64,000 nucleotides of DNA from Portunus trituberculatus (GCF_017591435.1 NC_059257.1:571299-635298), one strand, 5' to 3'; positions 25,238 to 40,908 are shown, counted from the first letter of the stretch. Program-made: numbers and translations. Notes: generated by a model not told the origin, from the letters alone.

Positions 25238-26673
25238 TTACTTTGAGCATTTCCTTTGTCTTCGCAGGATGTCCTTCGGTGGTGGTGTCTTCTCTGCTAA
25301 ATATCCAGATCTAATTTTCTTAAATATACTGTCATCCACCATGTGCCAGCAAGAGTTATCCATTTTGATTTTATTTGATTCTATTAAGGTAAAGAGTTCT
25401 GAGTCATCTATTGTGTGGTCTGAGAATGTGTATTTGAGGACGCTGTTGTTCATTTTTGTTGTCAGTTCCGTTGATGTCATGTTGTCTGGCCAGCCTGAGC
25501 TTTCAGGGGTGTAGATTTTTAGCTGAATATCTTTGCTGTTTAATTTGGGTTTATGGATTGCTTGTGTTGTGATGGTTGTTTCTTTTTCTGTTGGCTCCCT
25601 GATATATTCGTTTTGTTGAGCTTTCTTATTTCCTACACTGTAATCTTCCTTTGCATTAACCAGATCTTGTTTTCATCTTCTCCTCCTTCTTTTCCTGGGT
25701 CTCTCTCTTCTTGTGTCAGAATCTTAATAAATTTATTGGAGTCTGGTGTCTTCGGAATCTTGATTGTGGGAAGGTTATTAGCTGTTAGTGTGGAGTTCAA
25801 TTCCTTCTCATAGCATCCTGGTTCTGTGATATTTAGTATGTGGGCGTGCAGCATGCATGCATATATCTTCAGGTGGGTTTCTTTGTTGACTGGTGGGGAT
25901 GCAGCCATATTCCAGGGGGTTGATTGGTGACTTATCACATTGGCGTATGTTTTGTTTTCCTTTTCCTTTTCTCTTTTCTGTCTAATTATGTCTTTTCTCA
26001 TGGGGCATTTCATTGACGTAGTTCTGTGTTCCCCTTGACAGTTTATGCATTTTTTCATTGAGCTGGTACATTCACGCCATGTGTGTGTTGTTACCGCACA
26101 TTCTGAACATATTTTGAATTCTTTTTGGTGGTGGCATGAGTTGGTGTTATGGTCTTCTAGTGCATAACACCTGAAACAAGTCTTGATGCTGTAGAATTTT
26201 TCTTGTTGTATTTGATATCCTGGAATACTCATTTGAAATAACTTTATGCCTTGGTCTGCTGTTTTAATTGGTGTTCCTGCATCTCCAAATGTTATTTTCA
26301 TGGTCTTTGAGTTTGGGAATTTGTAGACAGTGGTGATGATGTTGATCCAGCTATTATGTTGCATGAGCTCCTGTGCAATATCATCTTCAGTATTGTTGAA
26401 TATATGTGGGTCTACATTGAAAACTATTATCGATCTTTTTGCTTTCAGTTCCGGGGGAATTTGTGGAGAAAAGCTGAGTTCTTCAAGATCTGTGGATGTT
26501 TTGACTTGGAATAGCTTGTCAAGATCTTCATCCGTGGATGTTATTACTACGTAGCCGTCATTCACAGGTATCAGTTTCGTAATATAGATGTCATTGTTGG
26601 AGAGAGCTCCTAGTAATAGTTGTTGTTTCCTGGGGTCTTTGGAGTCTCTAGTTTTTATTTTGACTCTTGGCAT
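25238..26673 (-). pseudogene. Element X ORF1: RRM-like and CCHC nucleic-acid-binding protein
   Basis: Starts MPRVKIKTRDSKD at 26673. Residues about 83-135 (KRSIIVFNVDPHIF to MKITFGD) look like an RRM-type fold. Three zinc knuckles follow at about residues 165-220: CFRCYALEDHNTNSC, CSECAVTTHTWREC and CINCQGEHRTTSMKC. A basic stretch (RQKREKEKENKTY) comes next. The frame is open for 346 codons, then a one-base shortfall in a T-run near 25672 shifts it. Beyond that the original frame stays open to TAA at 25240-25238 (end LRRQRKCSK). Full length would be about 478 residues. The role would be binding the element RNA. The block B copy is intact where this one is broken, and the reverse. Confidence 0.85.
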
Positions 26674-26924
26674 TTTGGTGCAAATAGGTTACATAGAGTG
26701 TATAAATGTGTAGAGTGTCGGTTTCTCTGTAAACAAGACTGGAAAGCTTGCCATATTCCTTAACAAATGTGTGTCGCCAGTAGAGTTGCCAGATACCGCT
26801 AGAATAGTGGATGACAGTGCCATCCATAGAGTGAACTGCAAACTAACGCATAGTAAACTATGAGCGCCTATACTTAAATATTCGTTTTGAGTACCGTACC
26901 CACCAACCCCATATATATCCATCC

Positions 26925-27603
<679 letters not shown>

Positions 27604-27614
<11 letters not shown>

Positions 27615-30516
27615 TGCTGTGAGTTCTATGTTGAAATGTGGTTTATTAAATGTCCAGTCAGTTGGAAACAAGACAATAGAAATCAGAACTTTAATTAATG
27701 ATGAGAATCTGGATATTCTTGCTTTGATTGAAACATGGCTGAGTGAATATGACACAGCGAAAATTAAAGAAATGACCCCTGACACTCATACATTTGTGCA
27801 CATGTCAAGGAAAGAAGGAAGAGGTGGTGGTGTTGGTCTTTTACTTTCTAGAACATGCAATAAAATTAGGGTGGATAAGTCAGAAAAACATATGCAAGTT
27901 AGCTGTGAGCTTGGTGGTCGAAAATCTATGTTTATAGTGGTCTATAGACCTCCAAGCCTAAGTGCCCGGTCGTTTATTGACGATTTCAGGAAATACTTGA
28001 AACTGCTGGATATGGTGAGCATTAATATTTTTATTTGTGGAGATTTTAATATAAGAATGGATGAACAAGAAAACTATATAGTGAGGGAGTTTCAAGATAT
28101 GATGAAATCCTTTAATTTAGACAATAAAGTAGAAAAAGCAACATCTGCTGGTGGACATGTAATTGACTTGGTCTTCTGTGACTCAGATCATAATCTTGTT
28201 CAAGAAGTAAATGTTGATGAAATCTGCAGGATTTCACCGGTGCACAGGATAGTTGCTTTTCAAATATCTTGTAAAAAAGAAACTACGTACACTAAGCGAT
28301 CAGTGTTTCGTAGGAAAAATGATTTTGACCCTGAGCGGCTGAGAGCTGAAGTGTCACAGGCCATTCAGTTAAGAAAGGATGATGTGTGTACTCATGGAAG
28401 AGTAGCAGTTGAGAAATGTGAATCTTGTTTGTCTGAATTATATAATGGCAACATGAAAAAAGAATACAATGAAATGTGTCCACTTCATGAAAAGGATATT
28501 AAGATAAGAGATCATGCACCTTGGTTTAATACTGAAATTTCCATAGCTAAGAAAGAAAAAAGGAAGAAAGAAAAAAGGTGGCGTAGACTACGAACAGAAG
28601 AGGCAAGAAGGGAATATATGGACATGAGAAACAGGCTAAACAAACTTGTACAGAGGAGAAAGTGTCAGTACTATAGACAGAAGTCATTAGAGTCACGGTC
28701 TAACATTAGTAGATTATATAAGATACTGGATAATTTGACAGGTAACAGGAAAATAAATAAGTTGCCTGAGGGGTTTAATGACACTGTGCTGGCAAATATG
28801 TTCCTTGACTTCTTTGATCAAAAGATAAAGTCGATTGTGGAGAATTTTAGAAATGAGGAGCTTGAAATACCCGTGAGTATGCCAACGCCTCGGGCTAAGC
28901 TACTCTCCTTTAAGCAAGTAAGTGTGGATGAAGTGAAGGAGATTGTACATAAAGTTAATATAACCTACTGCGATAATAACCCATTACCTATTAGTGATAT
29001 TATTCAGAGTGAGAAGTTCTATGAAATTCTGGAAATTTTTAAACTGATTATAAACAGTAGCTTCATGAACAATACCTTTCCTGTCTCTGAAAAAATGGCA
29101 TTGATAAAGCCCATTGTAAAGGGTAAATTGGATACGCAGTGCTTGAGTTCCTTTAGACCTGTATCTAATTTGGCCTTTTATCGAAGATTATTAAAAGTGC
29201 TGTATTAAACCAATTACTCGACCATTTGAAAGTAGTGCAGGCTTTACCGGATAATCAATCGGTTTAAAGAAAACTTTATTCGACTGAGACAGCTTTATGT
29301 TCAGTTATCAATGATCTGATAATCCTGATGGATGAAGGAAAATGTGGTTTGCTAATTTTACTGGACTTAAGTGCAGCATTTGACACAGTTGTTCACAGAT
29401 TGCTTCTTTTAGATTGCAGGTCTGTCGGCATTGATGGAGATGCACTAACATATTTAGAAAGTTATCTTGCAAACAGGCAATACTGTGTTCAAGTTGGTAA
29501 ATCTTTCTCAGACAAGAAGATTTTAGAAAGAGGAGTACCCCAAGGCAGTGTTTTAGGTCCTATTCTGTTCTGTATATATACTATTGAACTTTCACACATA
29601 CTAAGAAAACATGACATTGACTTCAAACTGTTTGCTGATGACACACAGTTTTACATGACCTTGAACAATGTAGATAATGTTGAAGGAAATATAAAACTTA
29701 TTATGGATGATGTTGGTAGATGGATGGAATCCAAGCAGTTGAAGCTTAATCACAAATAGACTGAATGCTTGATAGTGGGTAAGAATAAGGACTTAAAGAG
29801 GATTTATATGTCCACATTATATTTTGATGGTAACAGTTTGGGTGTTCGTGATACAGTGAAGGATCTGGGAGTATTATTGGACTGTCATTTATTTGTCTAT
29901 GAAAGATCAAATACGGCAGGTGGTTAAGACGACAAGATACCATCTGGAAAATATAGGTTTTGTCAGAAAATACTTGGATGAGAAAACTACGAAGATGCTG
30001 GGTCATAATCATGTGATAAGCAAACTGTATTACTGCAATTCTCTGTATTATGGACTGCCTAAGTATCTCTTAAAAGACTTAAAGTTTGTCATGAATAGAG
30101 CTGCCAGACTGATTACAGGCGTCTCTCCTCGTGAGAGGATAACACATGTATTGATAGATCTGCATTGGCTGCCAATTAAAGCACGAATTGAGTACAAGAT
30201 TAGTGTTATGACTCATCAGGCATTACGGTCTGGAAAACCTGAGTACTTGAGGAACTTACTGGAAACATTCCACCATGACACTACGATGGAGCTGAGACAC
30301 GATGCAGACCCATACAGACTACATGAGCCAAGAAATAACCTTGACATGGGATGTCGAGCATTTGCAAGATGCGCACCAAGGATTTACAATAAACTGCCGA
30401 GTGATATCAAAGGTTGTGCCAGGATCGATATCTTCAAAAAGAAATTGAAGACATATTTGTTCAAGGAAGTTTATGATTTTAACGGCATGGAAATCAAAGA
30501 CAATTATAGATGCTAG
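27604..30516 (+). pseudogene. Element Y ORF2: endonuclease and reverse transcriptase, inactivated
   Basis: The likely start ATG at 27604 gives MATNAVSSMLKCGLLNVQSV. Endonuclease: LLNVQSVGNK, ALIETWLSEYD, VYRPPSLSARSF, FICGDFNIRMDE and HVIDLVFCDSDHN. The late SDH motif is altered to SPVHR. RT: SSFRPVSNLAF, LLILLDLSAAFDTVVH, ERGVPQGSVLGPILF and KLFADDTQFYM (FADD). C-terminal: YYCNSLYYGLPKYLL, NRAARLITGVSPRERITHV, HWLPIKARIEYK and FKKKLKTYLFKE, typical of CR1/L2. Lesions: a T-run deletion near 29177 (block A only), TAA near 29265, TAG at 29757-29759 and a frameshift near 29890. Confidence 0.88.
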
Positions 30517-30600
30517 TTGCTTTTGAGGGAGGCTCTGCTGAGCGCTGCCTCGCAGTGGAGCGCAGCCTTGAACAAACACCCCAAGTAACAAGTAAGTAAC

Positions 30601-30960
30601 AAGTAATAATAATATTCTCCATATTACAGGTTTCATAAGAAATTAAATGAAAGACAATTGTTTCCGTATCACAGGCATGAAAATTATCATGATGTATTTT
30701 TTATTACAAAACATTAATACAGTTGTTCCTTAACAATAATATTCTCCATATCATAGGTTTCATACCAAATTATATTAAATGTAATTGTTTCCGTATCACA
30801 GACAATATCACAAACAGTATTTCCTTAATAGAATATCTATCACAGACTTGATATCGCAAAAGTCATTCATTTAGTGTATTAAGAAAATAACCGCTGAAAA
30901 ATAAAGGATTATTTTTTCAAGCTACAACGTAATTACATATTTACACATTTTTATTAAGGA
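30601..30960. repeat. AT-rich segment with a direct repeat of about 130 bp
   Basis: AATAATATTCTCCATAT followed by AGGTTTCATA and ATTGTTTCCGTATCACAG occurs twice, starting near 30605 and 30737. No gene. Confidence 0.7.
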
Positions 30961-30966
30961 AAAGAA

Positions 30967-31322
30967 TCATGTTGATATTCTTGTCTTTAAGGCTACTTCG
31001 CCTATGTGAAATGAGTTCTCCTGCCATTGAAAAGAGTCGTTCTGATGGAACAGATGAGGCAGATGTGCAGAGATTTTTTTTTTTTTTTTTTTTTTTTTTA
31101 CTAGTTCTTGCAGCTTAGGGAAGAGTGCAGCATGTTCTTTCCACCATGCAAGTGGATCGTCTGCTCTGTCTGAGTGAGGTTCCTCAGCATATCTGCTTAG
31201 CTCTATGTGAGGTCCTGTGGATGGTTGAGCAGAGGTATGGGAGAATTTTTCTAGCTTACTGTCAAATTTGCTCCAGAAAGACTTTTTCCTCTGTTGTGGC
31301 GTGGCCCTGACAGGTTCTAGTG
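30967..31322 (-). pseudogene. hAT transposase C-terminus (ZBED-like), remnant 1
   Basis: Minus-strand reading contains DPLAWWKEHAALFPKLQEL, then a lysine run encoded by a poly-A tract (poly-T at about 31076-31099), then SVPSERLFSMAGELISHRRS in another frame and SLKDKNINMILFLNKN. This is the hATC dimerisation domain. The A-tract breaks the frame here, but in block B its length keeps it open. Only the last 130-140 residues remain. Confidence 0.8.
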
Positions 31323-31926
31323 CAGGGGTGTGTCCCAAAGGGCCACTAGTCACGACTCTGTTGGTATGGAGGGCCACATAACCTTATTATTTCATGTTAT
31401 TTACTACGATCGAAGACATATTATGTGAGATTATACTGATAAAAATAGGAAATCATCTTGTTACTGATTTTATTTATATTGGGATCACAAAATAAGAATT
31501 GTCCGAAACAAATGTATTTTCCTTACTACAAATGAGCAAATGAAAGGCTATCGTACCTTATTATTATAACGTACAAAAATAAATAATTAGTTATTGTTGG
31601 TTAACTGGGATCATTAACAAGAATTATTATCAAAAACAGACATTTCCTGAGCATTATTTTGGAAATGAAAGGCTACTTTAGTGAGATGGTTGATGTTGCA
31701 TTTGGGACACCAACTCATCAATATCAGGCTGTATGGATGATGTGGCTACACGCAGGGTACTTTCCAAATGTTCATCAGTAAGTGAAGATCTATACTTGTT
31801 TTTAACCAGATTCATTTTTGAAAAGAGCTGCTCACATACATAATATGTGCTACCAAACACTGCCATCATTTTCCTTGCATGAGCAGAGAGTTGGATACAC
31901 TGTGCTTGCAAATTTTCTAAAGTCAA
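31323..31926 (-). mobile_element. hAT element remnant 2 (GTF2IRD2-like C-terminus plus 3' terminus)
   Basis: At 31926-31678 the minus strand encodes VFGSTYYVCEQLFSKMNLVK, KNKYRSSLTDEHLESTLRV and DELVSQMQHQPSH, typical of the C-terminal dimerisation region of GTF2IRD2/Charlie-like hAT transposases. The 3' end is probably CAGGGGTGTGTCCCAAAG at 31323, a hAT-like terminal sequence. It is preceded by TTCTAGTG (31315-31322), a plausible 8-bp target site. Block A has one extra codon (an AAT insertion) relative to B. 5' part missing. Confidence 0.7.
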
Positions 31927-32260
31927 TCACAAAACTGCAACATTAACAACTTACAGTACGTACTGGTAATCACAAATCAACCACAACAAATGAAGTCACA
32001 ACGGAGACTCGTGAGGCAGCGGTACTGACAGGCGGGAACACACGTACCATAGTACAGTACGTGTCAGACTCATAGACAGACAGCCAATGATCACTCAATC
32101 TAATAATTATAAATGTCAAGTAATATATTATTTTCTGTTCTAATATGATTAAAATATGTACCTTAGTGAACGAAATAGAAACAAATATGGTGATACTGGT
32201 ACCTACACGAGAATATGAATTTTGTCAAACTTTTGGTGGGCTCTACTTCGTAACTGTCTC
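31927..32260. other. Unique sequence at the end of block A, nothing recognised
   Basis: May be the remaining 5' part of hAT remnant 2, but no motif is visible. It ends at the A/B junction CTGTCTC-TAAAATG. Confidence 0.4.
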
Positions 32261-33128
<868 letters not shown>

Positions 33129-33134
33129 TAAACC

Positions 33135-33749
33135 CTCCTCAGTGGTGTACCACAGGGGAGCAGCCTATCACCCACACTTTACACAATATATACATACGAC
33201 ATACCCCCACCAATTACAGATGGGATAAACATACAATACGCAGACGACATCACACAAATTATAACCCAGGCAGGAAAATCAAGAAATATGCTAACAAAAG
33301 ATAGAGAAGGAAATTAAAACATAAATGACTTTGAGAACAAATGGAAAATAAAAACCAACACATCAAAGTTCACTATCCTCCCCATAGCGTTATTAAAGAC
33401 AACCCCGGTTTACATCAGAGCAAACTTAATACCCTACTCAAATGAAGCAAATGTATTAGGATTAAAACTCTGTCCACGTGGATACAGCAAACATGTCACA
33501 CATATAATCAAAAAAGCTTCCCATGCACTCAAAGCAATAAAACGCTTTGAAACGCTAAACACTAACATAAAATTGCATTTAGTCAAAGCATGTGTCCTGC
33601 CTATCCTTACATATCCAACATACACACTTAACGCACTCAAAACAACAAATGCTTTCACTACAACGAATACAAAACAGAGCATTAAGGTTTGCACACCAAG
33701 AGAAATACCCATACACAAAAACAACACAGGAACTACACTCATTATCAAA
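33135..33749 (+). pseudogene. Non-LTR RT remnant, block B copy, truncated
   Basis: Same GVPQGSS and QYADDITQI region as 16510-17314, but cut after AACTACACTCATTATCAAA. The C-terminal domain, both 3'-UTR modules and the AT array of block A are gone. Confidence 0.85.
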
Positions 33750-34421
<672 letters not shown>

Positions 34422-34633
34422 AAGTAATAACTGAGTCCAACAGTTAAAGGATTTGACTCGTTGCCTTCACTTATGATATATGACATGGTAAAATATAGAT
34501 GACATTCTCTCTATAACGTGAAGGTTGATAACGAACGAGAATGTTGGCAAACAAGTGGCTTAATGGATGCACCAGTGGGAGTGCCATATACCATACCTCT
34601 CATTGGTTGGTGCAAATTTGAAATGAATTGAAT

Positions 34634-34638
<5 letters not shown>

Positions 34639-34696
<58 letters not shown>
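34639..34696. repeat. (GA)n microsatellite, block B
   Basis: Counterpart of 19029-19086. Confidence 0.95.
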
Positions 34697-34699
<3 letters not shown>

Positions 34700-34765
34700 G
34701 GGAGGGTTTGTTGAGAGAGGGATAACGAGTGATAGAGAGGAGGGAACATACAGGGGGAGATAGGT

Positions 34766-35226
34766 GGGTGGGGCTAGGGGGTGAGGTAGTAGTGACTGTC
34801 CGAATGCCTTCGGTTCGATTCCCCGGCCGAGTGGAGATATTTGGGTGTGTCTCCTTTCACGTGTAGTTCACTGTTCACTGTTCTGTTCACCTAGCAGTGA
34901 GTTGGTACGGGATGTAAATCGAGGAGTTGTGACCTTGTTGTCCCGGTGTGTGGTGTGTGCCTGGTCTCAGGCCTATCCGAAGATCGGAAATAATGAGCTC
35001 TGAGCTCGTTCCGTAGGGTAACGTCTGGCTGTCTCGTCAGAGACTGCAGCAGATCAAACAGTGAAACGTGGAACAGTTTCAGTGAAGAAGTGGTGTCGGC
35101 AACGAGTGTGCATAGTTTTAAAGAAAAGTTGGGTAAGTGTAGATATGGAGACGGGGCCACACGAGCGTAAAGCCCAGGCCCTGTAAAACTGCAACTAAGT
35201 AAATACACTTCATTCAAAGAAAAAAA
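34766..35226 (+). mobile_element. SINE with tRNA-like head, block B copy
   Basis: B-box GGTTCGATTCC at 34812-34822 and the same GTTCACCTAGCAGTGAGTTG body as 19165-19600. A small insertion (TTCACTGTTCACTG) lies just before the body. Confidence 0.75.
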
Positions 35227-35243
35227 TGTATATTTGTACTTCA

Positions 35244-35346
<103 letters not shown>

Positions 35347-35880
35347 AAGTTCTATCTTAAGTGTATGGCTAAGGGAATATTTTAATATTTTAGCTTCATT
35401 TTGTTAGGTCAGGTTACGTTAGTCAGGAAGAGAAGGGAAGGGAAGCTAGGATAGAGTAGGCAAGGGTAGACATGACCGGATAGGCTAAGATATGCTACTC
35501 TTACATGCTCCAATGAATGATTAATATTTCACTCCAGAATTTCAGAATGCAATGTTTTATTTGATGGCAAGATAAAATACGGGAGAAGCGGCCTTGAGAA
35601 CACGGCTAATAGTATCTCTGCCCTTTGAAAATAGTCATGGTGAGAGTAGAGCATGACGAGGCTTTCTACTGAAGTGGCCACCTTGAGCATACATACACAT
35701 GTAAAATACCACAAAATTGGTGTATGTATGTAATATCTTCCATAATAACCCCCAACATCCACCACTGGAATAGCCTTACCTCACCTCTCCTTACCTTGAC
35801 TCACCTGATAGCCTATACCCTTTTCAGCACACGATAATAGGTTGTTGCATGAGATACTACAACTGGAGCTTTATAAGGGC
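35347..35880. other. Unique sequence, block B equivalent of 19727-20270
   Basis: No gene or structured feature recognised. Confidence 0.4.
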
Positions 35881-36518
<638 letters not shown>

Positions 36519-36594
36519 TGAAGTTACGCTGGTCAACTTATTCCGTAGCCTAATGAAGAAACAGAACAAGCAACGGAAAATCGTGACGCTGCAC

Positions 36595-36782
36595 AGGGCT
36601 TTCATCTTCCTCTCGTCCCTATTCTGTTCAACTCTCTAATGCGAGAGTTAACCAGTACTCTTAATCATTCACACCTTTCTCTGGTAAACTCTGGAACTCC
36701 CCTGTCTGTTTCTCTTCCTACGACTTGACTTCTTCTAAGAGGGAGGTCTCAAGACACTTATCCCTGGATGTTTGGTTATCTC
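36595..36782 (+). pseudogene. Possible C-terminal tail of a non-LTR ORF2, block B
   Basis: Counterpart of 20925-21110 with one extra G (GAGGGAGG). Confidence 0.35.
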
Positions 36783-37069
36783 GTGTTTTTTAAGGGAATT
36801 GGCAACTCAGTAGGCTTCTTTTTATTTCCATATTTTGTTGCTCCTGGCCACTTGTCCCTTCTGCATAATAAAAAAAAAGTTACGTACCTTTTTCAGACAT
36901 CAAGAAAGTCAGTGTGTACTGATGTTAGTGTAAAGGGTTAAGAAAAGTGACCTATGTTGAAAGTACAGGTAATATGCAAGATATGTAGCTTAATGTAGAT
37001 GCAAGGCTGATTTGAATGAGGCACTTGAGTTTACTTCACAATAGTTTCATACCTCAAGGCTCACGGCAC

Positions 37070-37232
37070 ACCCAAACATACCAAAACACCCCAAAATGAC
37101 CCAAAACACTACAAAATGACCCAAAACACCCTAAAACATCCTAAAACGCATCAAAACATTCCCACACACCCCAAAACACGCCTAAACTATCCCTAAACAC
37201 TCCAAAATATCCCAAAACACCATAAAACACCG
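37070..37232. repeat. Degenerate (CCAAAACAC)n minisatellite, block B
   Basis: Same units as 21390-21560. Confidence 0.85.
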
Positions 37233-37369
37233 CCACAGCACTCCTTGGAGATATTGTCAAAGAATATATATAAACAAGACTGCTTGCTTGCTTGTTTAAG
37301 AAAGTTGGGTGAAGAGATTTAAGGGTGGGTATAGAAGAAGAAAACAGTCAGAAAATGAAGGAAAGATGA

Positions 37370-37640
37370 AGATATACAGATCGTGGTCAGGCCACGTTGC
37401 TATTTTTCATCTAGTGCGGTAGAAGTGTCTCGCTCGATCTTAGGTTCAATTACCCAGCCTAGAAGGTTGCCTCTTAAATGTAAAGTTTCCTTGTTTTTTT
37501 TTTTTTTTTTTTTCCTTTTTCCTTTTCCTTTCCCTATCCTTTTCCTTTTCCTTTCCTTATCCTTTTCCTTTTTCTCCTTTCCCTTCTTGTTCCTTTTCCC
37601 CTTTCCACTGGCAGGCCACAACTAAAAAAATAAATAAGAA
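37370..37640 (+). repeat. tRNA-like segment and pyrimidine tract, block B
   Basis: Counterpart of 21700-21970 with a shorter T-run. Confidence 0.4.
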
Positions 37641-38136
37641 AAATAAAACAAATAGAACATCCTAATCCAACAGATGGCAGTGGCTAATATTTACATATGT
37701 ACACAGTGCAGGTGCATAGATTGTCTCTTAAGTCTCAATGTGTTTGTTCTCATACAATTAAAGGACTGGGTTGTCTTAAGTTTTAAGGTCTCTTATTCAA
37801 TGTTTTGATGCTACCTTTGGCCCAGCCGATTCCTCTCCTCCCCCCGCAGCCGGATGCAGCAAGCATTGACCGGTAGACACCACCCCTTGCCAGAACGGGG
37901 AAGAAGGTCCACAGGGAGCCACCTGCTCCACACACTGTGTTCTTGACCAACACGTCCCGCCCCAGCAACTCAGGGCGCGGAGCAGAGGAGAACAGCAAAG
38001 ATCGCAAAGCACGCATCATTTCCTGCTACAGGTAAGTGTGTATTAATGCTGATCTGTCCTTTACAGGAGTGTTGGAATGTAGAGGGATTTCGATATGTAA
38101 TGGAGTTGGAGCAGCCGAGTGTGAGTATGGTAAGTA

Positions 38137-40905
38137 TTATTTGTATACTGGTTCAGGTGAGGTGTTGTATAGACTTAAACTGCTAGGTAAATTGCGGTTG
38201 TATCGATAAATGTTTTCTCTATTTTCTTTTAGTTTAATGATTGTTTGGTGTTCAAGGTCTTCTAATCTATCCCATATTTTTTTTGCTCTCTCATGCAGCC
38301 TGATATTTAGGGGTAGTGTATTGGTGATTTCATGTATTTGTATGTTATTCAGTGTGTATGGGTACCTCTGATTCATCGCAAATCTCAGTGCTTTATTTTG
38401 GACCTTTTGTAACTTGCTTATTTGTGTTTTGCTAAGAGAATGAATGGGTATTTGGGGATAGTCTAGGATCGGAAGTATTAGAGCTTTTACAAGATGAATT
38501 TTTATTTTATTTGGCATTTCTTGTAACCTGTATAGTTTCTTAAGAGCTGCGAGGGCTTTATTTTTCCTCTCTTTCATATGTATCCATATGTATCCATTTG
38601 TTGTGATGTGTAGTCCTAAGCATTTACCCTCGTATTGAAATTCTATTAAATCATCTTCTATATTCAGTGGATTTGTTATTTTGGCGCCCAGATGTAATGG
38701 CGTAAATTTCGTAAGGTTCGTTTGGATTCTCCATAATTCTTCAAATCTATTAACATGTAATATTGCTCTTTCTGTCTGTTTGTTCATTATGTTTTTTGAT
38801 TTGCCAGGATACCCTACTATTTGTGTTATATCATCTGCATAGCTTATATTGATGTGTCTGTTGGAAATTTCAAGATCGTTAGTATATATTGTGTATAGAG
38901 TGGGTGAGAGAACACTGCCTTGTGGGACTCCGCATGCTAATTCAAATGTTGGCCCTATGTGGTTTATGATTTTTATTGCTGCATGGCGACCGTCTAGAAA
39001 ATCAGAGAGAAATTTTTCAATAGTGATAGGTAGTTGTAAATGAAGGATCTTATATTTTAACCCGGTGTGCCATACCTTATCAAAAGCTTTGGTGACATCT
39101 CTTAAAATTACTTGACACTGCCCTGAGTCAGCTTTGTGTTGAGCGATTTGTTCTGTTATTACTGCAAGGGCGTGTGTTGTGCCTCTTCCTGTTCTGAATC
39201 CAAATTGATTTTCGTTATATATATTATTGATTTCTAGGTGTGTTCTAAGCCTTTTGTTGATAATCCTTTCTAAGATTTTTCCAGGTACTTCAAGCAATGA
39301 AATTGGTCTGTAGTTTTCGACTTTATATGGTGATTTTCCTTGCTTTGGAATTAATCTTACAATTGCTTTTTTCCAACGGACTGGAAAGTAGCCTGCAGAA
39401 AGAGTGTTAATAAATATGTGAGAGAGTCTTATCATTGCATTTTCAGGAAGCTGTTTTAAAATGTTTTTATTGATTCCGCTTTCTCCTGGGCTTGTGTTTT
39501 TAATATGCTTAATTATTTGTTTGATTTCATCAGGTGTTATTGTTTGGTCTACTATACTCGTTCCAAGGCGTGTAATGTCAGCAGAATCGTATGGCGTGAT
39601 TCTGTGTAGGTTATTTTGCATATAGTGTTGAATCTCATTATTTCCATCGTCCTCTTCCTCTTCACTCCTAAATATTTGAGCCCAGTGTTGTCTATGTAAT
39701 TGTTCTTTTCCCATTTTTGTATATATTTTTGTGTTGTTCTGATCTATCAAATAATGTGGGTTGGGGAGGAAACTGCCTGTTATAATCTTAATTTTGCTCC
39801 AAAAATTTTCTGGGTTTCTATACATGGTTGCAGTTTCCTCTATTAATCGGTGCCAATTCATATTACTTTCTTCTAATAGCTTTGCTTCCAGCACAGTTTT
39901 GAGATATCTATAGTTTCTATAAAGGTGGTAACTCCAGCCATGCTCAAGCGAGTGGTTTCTGATAGCATTAAACCTCACTATTATTTGCTTTGTGTTTTCA
40001 GTAAGTCTTGGGGCTTGCAGCTGTCGATACGTAGTGGTTGGGATGTAATTCTTAATTGCAGAGTCTATGGAATTATGCCAGTTATCTATTGCAGTGTCAA
40101 TGTTTTCTAGCTCAGTGAGGTTTAAGTTGTCGTTGTTCAGATTATTCTCTATGTGCTCTTTGAATTTGTCCCATTCAGCCTTTTGTATGTTCAGTCTTGG
40201 CGGCGCCGGTATCAGTATTGGTGAGGCTGAAACTGTCATAATTATTGGGATATGATCACTAGTGGTGAGGGGGCCGGGTGTTATATGAGTGCTGTGGTAT
40301 GTTCTGTAGTTGGTAAGTATTATATCTGGCGTAGTGCCTCTCTCATGTGTGTAAAATGTTGGGAAGTTTGGGCCAATATGCTGTATGGTTCTATTGTGTA
40401 TTAAAGTATGTATCTGTCTACCTTTTGTGTTGGAATTTTGGTAGCCCAGACATGGGTGGTTTGCGTTTAAGTCTGTGATCATGTATACTGGTGTCTTTCA
40501 TCTAAAGAGTTTTATGAAATCGGGAATAGGGATGAACTGTCTTGCAGGAGGTTGGTATAAGGTGGCAAATATTATTTTACCTGTTGAGGTTTCTATTTCG
40601 ATTGCTAATATATCAGAGATAAAGTCGTCTATTGTTTTGAACCTCAAGTTCTTTTTTATGGCTATTGCAGAGCCATCAGCTGGGTGATTTAAGGTATTTT
40701 TCTTAATGATGTTATAGTAAGGTATTTTCATGGTTTGTGAGTCTGAAATACAGTGGCTATTTATAAGTATAATGTGTGGATCAATATCTCTATAGATGTT
40801 TGATAGTGTTATTCTTCTATTATGCCAATGCTGGACGTTGTGCTGTATGATTTTCAGTGTTTGAGTAGCCATTGTATTTGTAATGTTGCTATTTGTTTGA
40901 GTCAT
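38137..40905 (-). pseudogene. Element X ORF2, block B copy
   Basis: ATG at 40905 and in-frame TGA at 40500-40498, followed by 782 open codons to 38137. Motifs are as in block A (VENYRPISLL, GVPQGSVLSP, SYADDITQ). The endonuclease again has INSH in place of the usual ETW-type motif. Confidence 0.9.
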
Positions 40906-40908
40906 GAT

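Larger units (their letters stand above)
22110..26830 (-). mobile_element. Non-LTR retrotransposon X, nearly complete (block A)
   Basis: About 4.7 kb on the minus strand, comprising a 5' leader (26830-26674), ORF1 with RRM-like and CCHC domains, ORF2 with endonuclease and YADD reverse transcriptase, and a 3' UTR with the module also seen at 17441. ORF1 and ORF2 share one frame and are separated only by TAA-ATC. Damage is slight: one ORF1 homopolymer frameshift in this copy and one in-frame TGA in ORF2. It belongs to the broad Jockey/I/CR1 assemblage (APE endonuclease, no RNase H seen). I do not assign a clade. Ends are approximate. Confidence 0.88.

Noticed and set aside
31323..31377. Extended N-terminus of the ZBED-like hAT protein (start at 31377 or 47004)
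   Set aside because: This part reads through the terminal sequence of a second hAT element and is unlikely to be native coding sequence.
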